Shown piece by piece: positions 5,238 through 9,134 of a stretch of DNA of 9,134 bases (position 1 is the stretch's first letter; every line of letters begins with the position of its first letter). The translations under genes were made by a program, and so were the position numbers. The DNA lies in the NCBI GenBank assembly GCA_012511525.1, contig JAAZFW010000068.1, positions 1-9,134 of the forward strand. Reading direction: 5' to 3'. Source of the stretch: Clostridiaceae bacterium. GTDB lineage: Bacteria; Bacillota; Clostridia; Saccharofermentanales; UBA5734. The notes beneath the pieces were generated by a model that worked only from the letters and a program-made list of their open reading frames with translations, was not told where the DNA came from and made no database searches.

Positions 5238-6824
5238 TCAAACAAGCTTGGCTTTTTTCAGCATCGACCCCAAAAGTTCGGCGACCGTCCCCTTTTTCTT
5301 GCGGTAGGGCCGCCCGCCGTAATAGGTGCGATCCGGCCGGAAGGATACGATATCTTTCGGCTGGATCGCAAAAAGGTCTTTATCAGCCGTGAAGAAATCG
5401 GCCGCTTTGCCGGTTTCAAGCGTACCGCGCTCATCGTCTTCCAGAATGGCCCTGGCAGGGTTGATCGTATAACAGCGGAAAGCTTCGTAAGGGGTGACGG
5501 ACTCCTCCGGATGATAGAAGTCCACCATACCTAGCATCTGCAGCCATGGATCCAGATCCTGCACGGGGCTGTCGCTGGAACCGCAAAGACAGATGCCCGC
5601 ATCGTAAAGCGTTTTAAAGTGCATGCGATCGACGATCTCCTGAGGCAGATACTGCGTGTACGTGTTGAGATAGCGTTTGTCGATCCAGGCATAGCCCGGC
5701 TGCATCACGACGGCGTAACGGCGCTTCTTGAGTTCTTCCAGAGACGCGTCGCTGTGGAACTCACCGTGCTCGATCCGGTGCATCCGCCCGGATGTTGTTT
5801 GGTTCAAAGCGGCAATGATGCGCTCGATGGCGGCTTCGCCGATGGCATGGCTGGCGATCTGGTAACCTTTCTCGTCGGCCTCTTTGACTATGCGATCCAC
5901 GAAGTCCTGCTCATAGTAGCAGGGCGCAGTCGTGCCCGTGTCCTTGAACGGAACATGGAAGGCAGAGGAATGGGATCCGGTGGCTCCGTCCATTTCCCAG
6001 TCGCCGCAGCCGCCTATGCGCAGATGCTTCTGAACTTTCGCGTATTTTTCAGCTTTTTTCAAATCGATATACTGAAAATACAAACGGACACCCACATCGA
6101 AGTGTCGGGCCAATTTCACGATGAGCGCCGTCGCGCGATCTTTGGGCGAGTCACCGTTGCCTTCCAGCGCCCCGACGACGCTGATGCCGTATGCAGCACA
6201 GGCATTTTGAAAATTCGCGATGCCTTTGGCCAGCAAAGGCAGCGTGATCGATGCGCTGATGATATCCGTCAGCCGGCCCTGCACCCGTTCATGGGCCTCG
6301 CCAGACAAAGTGCCGTTATGTCCCTTTGGGTCAAGCTCGAGTTTTTTGAGCATTGGGGTTGAAAGGGCGCTGCAGTGCCCATCAATGCTGTAGATCACCA
6401 CGGGCCGGCCTCCGGCCCAGTCGTCCAGTTCCTCCCGGGTGGGAAGACGTCGTTCGTCCATGGCGGTCAGGATATAGTTGTTTGCGGCTATGACCGCGTT
6501 CCTGGGCTTCTTGGCCGCATACGCCCTGATCTTTTTTTCCACACCGGCGAGATTATGCGGCACAACGCCAGCCGGCGTGATGTCGCAAACCGTGAAGCCT
6601 ACAGCCATGACAGCGAGCGAAAAGAGCATGTGAACATGCCCGTCGATCAGGCACGGATAGACGTGCTTTCCGCCCAGAGATATTTCCTTCGCATATCGGA
6701 CACCCGCAGGCTTTTCCTGATATGTACCGGTGATGATCCCGTCCGTGACCTCAAGAAAGCGAAACGTGTCGGCTTCGCGGACGCCTGAGTGGAAGCTGCC
6801 GTCATAGAAGAGGGTTTTTCTCAT
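5238..6824 (-). CDS. YtcJ-like metal-dependent amidohydrolase
   Basis: This 528-residue cytoplasmic hydrolase belongs to the amidohydrolase superfamily (Amidohydro_3/YtcJ type). Metal-site motifs are visible: DGHVH (61-65), the histidine in 'QIASHAIGE' (H326), 'MHRIEHGEF' (348-356) and the catalytic-type Asp in 'CGSSDSPV' (D418). The segment 'DGATGSHSSAF' (279-289) and the C-terminal 'GTLETGKAADFF' are family hallmarks. Relatives cleave C-N bonds in N-substituted amides, formamides or cyclic amides; this substrate is unknown. The frame is open upstream to 7208, but the ATG at 6824 is the start: the protein aligns from there, and ATG overlaps the permease stop (ATGA, 6821-6824), a classic translational coupling. 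The SD (GGAAG) is weak, fitting coupled re-initiation. Gene order suggests that the permease brings in the substrate or exports a product. Confidence 0.92.
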   Translation of the reverse strand: MRKTLFYDGSFHSGVREADTFRFLEVTDGIITGTYQEKPAGVRYAKEISLGGKHVYPCLIDGHVHMLFSLAVMAVGFTVCDITPAGVVPHNLAGVEKKIRAYAAKKPRNAVIAANNYILTAMDERRLPTREELDDWAGGRPVVIYSIDGHCSALSTPMLKKLELDPKGHNGTLSGEAHERVQGRLTDIISASITLPLLAKGIANFQNACAAYGISVVGALEGNGDSPKDRATALIVKLARHFDVGVRLYFQYIDLKKAEKYAKVQKHLRIGGCGDWEMDGATGSHSSAFHVPFKDTGTTAPCYYEQDFVDRIVKEADEKGYQIASHAIGEAAIERIIAALNQTTSGRMHRIEHGEFHSDASLEELKKRRYAVVMQPGYAWIDKRYLNTYTQYLPQEIVDRMHFKTLYDAGICLCGSSDSPVQDLDPWLQMLGMVDFYHPEESVTPYEAFRCYTINPARAILEDDERGTLETGKAADFFTADKDLFAIQPKDIVSFRPDRTYYGGRPYRKKKGTVAELLGSMLKKAKLV

Positions 6825-7960
6825 ACGGGAACCACGCTTCCAATGCCCATGAGGATATATGCGATGATGATCACGGCAGATGTTATTCTGCCGCCCCAGC
6901 GTGTCAGGATGGACCCTTCCACCTCCCGCCGGGCATTGAGATAGGCCGGCACGACCATAACAGCGATGATGATCGATATCAGGCCCCCGGCCAGGCGCAT
7001 GAACGACATAAATCCGGCAAGGTTGAACAGCGCCAGGATCAACGACGGCAGCGTGGCGATAAGCCAGCACAGTCTGGTGTCCCATTTCATCTGTTCCTCT
7101 ACGATGGAGCCCAGGGCCATCGACAAAGACCAATACGTGGTCAGCATGGCGAGGATGGTAAACAAGCCGCCCACGATCTGGGCCCAGGTTCCGATACCGG
7201 CGCTCCAACCGACCATGGCGACCTCCGTAACCTTTTCGGAAGCAAGCAGGGCGCAGAAGGTAATCACGACGATAACAGCAAAATTATTGAACAGGCCGAG
7301 AAAGACGGCCTTTCTGATTTGTCTTCTATCCTTTTCCAAGCCTTCTACGGCTTGAGGGACGGAGAAAAACGCAGACATGGCGAACATCGCCATGCCAAAA
7401 AAGGCCAGCGCCCCGTTGACGGTGCCTCCGGCAAGCGGAAGAGCCTGGGGCGGCGCAAAGAAAGAGGCGACGGCCAGGGTAAAGATCAAGCCAAAGATGA
7501 TTGCGACAGAGATCTTCTCACTGACGCCGACAGCCTTCAGCCCAAAGAGCACGACAGATGCTGCGGCGACATAAAAAAGCAGCGTCGCAACGGCACCGGG
7601 AATCGGCAGCAAGCCCACGATGATCTCTTTCGACCCGGTGATGTAGGCAGCCAGATTGGTAAAGAGGATCAACGTCATCAGGACGAAAAACAGCGTCGTC
7701 AGGACCTTTTTGAGCTTGCCGCGAAACAGGAACTGGGACAGGCAGGCAATGATCTGCCCTCCTTCCGAAACTTTGAGCGCCAGATCCGCGATCATCAGAT
7801 GGAGCAGGTAGCTGGCCAGCAGCGCCGCGATAAGGATTGCAAAAGACCAAAGGAGACCGGTCTTCTCCGCCAGGTACGGCAGACTCAGGACACCGCCTCC
7901 GATGCCGTAGCCTGTAATGATGCATGCCGCTTCCCATGTAGTCAATCTGCTTTTTTTCAT
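6821..7960 (-). CDS. Amino-acid permease of the AAAP/aromatic amino-acid transporter type
   Basis: This 379-residue polytopic membrane protein has about 11 predicted transmembrane helices. The first helix carries the unwound glycine-rich segment 'GYGIGGGVLSLPYL' (17-30), typical of the amino-acid/auxin permease and HAAAP branches of the APC superfamily, where it contacts substrate and ion. 'FSVPQAVEGLEKDRRQIRKAV' (199-219) matches the usual helix-6 and loop region. Likely role: proton- or sodium-coupled uptake of an amino acid or analogue; specificity cannot be read. The ATG at 7960 has AGGTGA (7964-7969) 3 nt upstream, a short but workable spacing. It is the first gene of a two-gene operon with the amidohydrolase, whose start overlaps its stop by 4 nt. 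An extended -10 promoter lies about 40 nt upstream. Confidence 0.9.
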   Translation of the reverse strand: MKKSRLTTWEAACIITGYGIGGGVLSLPYLAEKTGLLWSFAILIAALLASYLLHLMIADLALKVSEGGQIIACLSQFLFRGKLKKVLTTLFFVLMTLILFTNLAAYITGSKEIIVGLLPIPGAVATLLFYVAAASVVLFGLKAVGVSEKISVAIIFGLIFTLAVASFFAPPQALPLAGGTVNGALAFFGMAMFAMSAFFSVPQAVEGLEKDRRQIRKAVFLGLFNNFAVIVVITFCALLASEKVTEVAMVGWSAGIGTWAQIVGGLFTILAMLTTYWSLSMALGSIVEEQMKWDTRLCWLIATLPSLILALFNLAGFMSFMRLAGGLISIIIAVMVVPAYLNARREVEGSILTRWGGRITSAVIIIAYILMGIGSVVPV

Positions 7961-7998
7961 TTGTCACCTGCACCCGATCAGCATATATATTAAAAAAG

Positions 7999-8027
7999 AT
8001 TATACCACGCGTCATGCAGCATTCCAT
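7999..8027 (-). promoter_or_regulatory. Extended -10 promoter of the permease-amidohydrolase operon
   Basis: On the minus strand TGGTATAAT (7999-8007) gives a perfect TATAAT with the TGn extension. The hexamer 17 bp upstream (8022-8027, ATGGAA) is a poor -35, which the extended -10 can offset or which may need an activator. Transcription would start near 7992, about 32 nt before the permease ATG. Confidence 0.65.
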
Positions 8028-8042
8028 TAAGTATCCATTACT

Positions 8043-8067
8043 GAAGCTCAGGTTCCGAAGCTCAGGT
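8043..8067. repeat. Tandem 11-bp direct repeat upstream of the permease promoter
   Basis: GAAGCTCAGGT occurs twice, at 8043-8053 and 8057-8067, a 14-bp period. It lies about 51-75 bp upstream of the inferred start of the permease operon transcript, a typical activator position, behind a promoter with a weak -35. No cognate regulator is encoded beside it. Confidence 0.4.
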
Positions 8068-8257
8068 ACGAGCCGCGGTCCTCCTTGTTTGACAGTCTGG
8101 TCCGCCGCCAAGGCCGTGTCACATAAATGGAGGAAAAGCTTGTCGCTGTTTGTTCCGGACAGGTGGCCATTGACGGACATGCAATCGTATGCGACTCCGG
8201 TGAGAACGATCTGAAGGATTTATGAGGGAGCAAGGACCAACAAGATTCGTGCAAAGC

Positions 8258-8273
8258 TGACCATCCATGGTCA
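8258..8273. promoter_or_regulatory. 16-bp palindrome, operator-like
   Basis: TGACCAT (8258-8264) and ATGGTCA (8267-8273) form a perfect 7-bp inverted repeat around CC. There is no poly-T run, so it does not look like a terminator. Its size and symmetry suit a dimeric repressor, but no promoter clearly overlaps it and no regulator is adjacent. Confidence 0.3.
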
Positions 8274-8544
8274 CCGTTTACTAGCGGTCGTGCTGCATGC
8301 GTACAAACGTCAGCGATGATGTCAAAGCAGAAGCCAATGCATAAATAAACGCCGTTGGCAAACAATTGATAAAATGCAAATTCAAAGAAAAAATTAAAAT
8401 ATATTAAGATATTCGAAACCCCCATGACTTTGAGCCAAGAGGATCGTAGCACACTTTGTTTATCTGCGCGACGCGTTTGATGTGTCCTCCTTGACAAGGA
8501 CATTTTAAGGTGTGCGCATGTACATTCAACACTCAGGAATTGCC

Positions 8545-8569
8545 AAGAACATCTTCTATGGATGTTCTT
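8545..8569 (-). repeat. 9-bp hairpin overlapping the end of the BlaR1-like gene
   Basis: AAGAACATC (8545-8553) and GATGTTCTT (8561-8569) form a perfect 9-bp stem with a 7-nt loop that contains the stop codon of the gene (8556-8558). No T-run follows on the minus strand, so it is a weak terminator at best; it could instead protect or pause the transcript at its 3' end. Confidence 0.4.
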
Positions 8570-9134
8570 TAACACCGACAACATTCCATGCACCATCAGT
8601 CTTTTCAATTATCCAGTAGCTCAGGATATCCCATGAACCACTGACAGTCGCGCCATCTGAATCATATTGCTCATCGGAATAAACAACCCACATATAACCG
8701 CTGGATCGATCAACTTTAGCCGTAATCAGCTGTAAATTATAATCAACCGTGCTGAATGGAGTCTCGTCCGAATAATGGTAATATCGTGCTAATGCACCAA
8801 CTGATTTGTCTGCTTCAGCTTTTGTACCGGTATAAGTGAACACCTTTTCTGCGGTTGACATGACCGGTGAGACGGTCGCTCGATCTGCATCAGTCATTTG
8901 ATATTCGATTGTAGAATAGACAGCTGACCCGAAAAAATCCTTTTGCCATATATACGTCATGTAACTCGGGCCTGCTGTACGCGGATTAGCCAGCAGACCG
9001 GTACCAACAATAATGAGTGTCAAAACCACTACAATAGTAACCCAGAATGCTGGTTTTCGATAATTCAATATGTTCCGTACACGGCCCATAGTCGCGCTTT
9101 CACCAAAGGCTAACGGGCTTCCTGAAAAAATCGG
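8556..9134 (-). CDS. BlaR1/M56-like membrane protein, C-terminal part (5' end beyond the window)
   Basis: The frame is open from the TAG at 8556-8558 to the window edge, giving 192 visible residues. The first methionine (9089) is internal: in-frame codons upstream of it read 'PIFSGSPLAFGESAT', continuing into 'GRVRNILNYRKPAFWVTIVVV'. This matches the stretch that joins the M56 metalloprotease part to the last transmembrane helix in clostridial BlaR1-like proteins. One hydrophobic helix (about visible residues 29-48) is followed by a ~140-residue extracellular domain rich in Tyr, Ser and Asp, which I do not recognise. BlaR1 proteins sense beta-lactams or other envelope signals and inactivate a BlaI-type repressor; neither the protease motif nor BlaI is visible here. 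Base composition is clearly more AT-rich than the genes to the left, hinting at separate origin. Confidence 0.75.
   Translation of the reverse strand, partial: PIFSGSPLAFGESATMGRVRNILNYRKPAFWVTIVVVLTLIIVGTGLLANPRTAGPSYMTYIWQKDFFGSAVYSTIEYQMTDADRATVSPVMSTAEKVFTYTGTKAEADKSVGALARYYHYSDETPFSTVDYNLQLITAKVDRSSGYMWVVYSDEQYDSDGATVSGSWDILSYWIIEKTDGAWNVVGVKEHP

Larger units (their letters stand above)
8041..8555. other. Gene-less, partly AT-rich intergenic stretch
   Basis: About 500 bp between the permease promoter and the BlaR1-like gene hold no convincing gene. Open frames lack ribosome binding sites or have implausible composition. The stretch contains the tandem repeat (8043-8067), a palindrome (8258-8273) and an AT-rich tract (about 8340-8410). 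A minus-strand AAGGAGG (8486-8492) is present with no proper start codon after it. The change towards AT-rich DNA begins here and continues into the next gene, so it may be the edge of an acquired segment or a decayed gene. Confidence 0.5.

Noticed and set aside
5244..5258. Small hairpin followed by T-run between the convergent operons
   Set aside because: The stem is only 4 bp (AAGC/GCTT) and lies inside the end of the amidohydrolase gene; too weak to call a terminator.
5619..6362. Long plus-strand open frame within the amidohydrolase region
   Set aside because: It is antisense to conserved amidohydrolase motifs and has no ribosome binding site.
6825..7208. In-frame N-terminal extension of the amidohydrolase
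   Set aside because: It overlaps the permease coding region and has no family similarity. The ATG at 6824 gives the expected N-terminus and overlaps the permease stop.
8048..8608. 186-residue minus-strand open frame
   Set aside because: Composition is implausible (Cys, His, Trp and Ser rich with no domain), there is no ribosome binding site, and it runs into the end of the BlaR1-like gene.

Overview
The window looks like a chromosomal segment of a Bacillota bacterium, most likely a Clostridia member of moderately high GC. The reasons are strong AGGAGG-type ribosome binding sites, sigma-A-like promoters (TTGACA-17-TATACT), a MerR regulator, and a BlaR1/M56-type protein carrying the clostridial 'PLAFGE...NYRKPAFWV' segment. 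Genus cannot be told from the sequence alone. The last ~800 bases are visibly more AT-rich than the rest.

Layout. (1) 7-765 (+): a membrane-anchored protein with a C-terminal J domain. (2) 778-2142 (-): a MerR-type DNA-binding domain fused to a GGDEF (diguanylate cyclase) domain, followed downstream by a 115-residue protein of unknown function. A ~100-nt fold-back element (1160-1260), MITE-like and flanked by TTA on both sides, lies between them. The regulator has its own promoter with the 19-bp spacer and internal dyad typical of MerR-controlled promoters. (3) 2341-5206 (+): divergent from the regulator, a near-consensus promoter and ~140-nt leader precede a three-gene ABC-2 type exporter operon (ATPase plus two dissimilar permeases). 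(4) 5238-7960 (-): an amino-acid permease translationally coupled (ATGA overlap) to a YtcJ-like metal-dependent amidohydrolase, behind an extended -10 promoter. (5) 7961-8555: a non-coding, partly AT-rich stretch with a tandem repeat and a 16-bp palindrome. (6) 8556 to the window edge (-): the C-terminal part of a BlaR1/M56-like membrane protein, whose reading frame stays open past the right edge.

How the genes may work together. The most distinctive unit is the MerR-GGDEF regulator divergent from the ABC exporter. It suggests a one-component regulator that could join ligand- or c-di-GMP-linked sensing to control of itself and possibly of the exporter. That link is inference: the MerR-type operator is clear only at the regulator's own promoter. 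The permease/amidohydrolase pair reads as an uptake-and-hydrolysis module for an amino-acid-like or N-substituted compound. No phage, CRISPR, tRNA or rRNA genes were seen.
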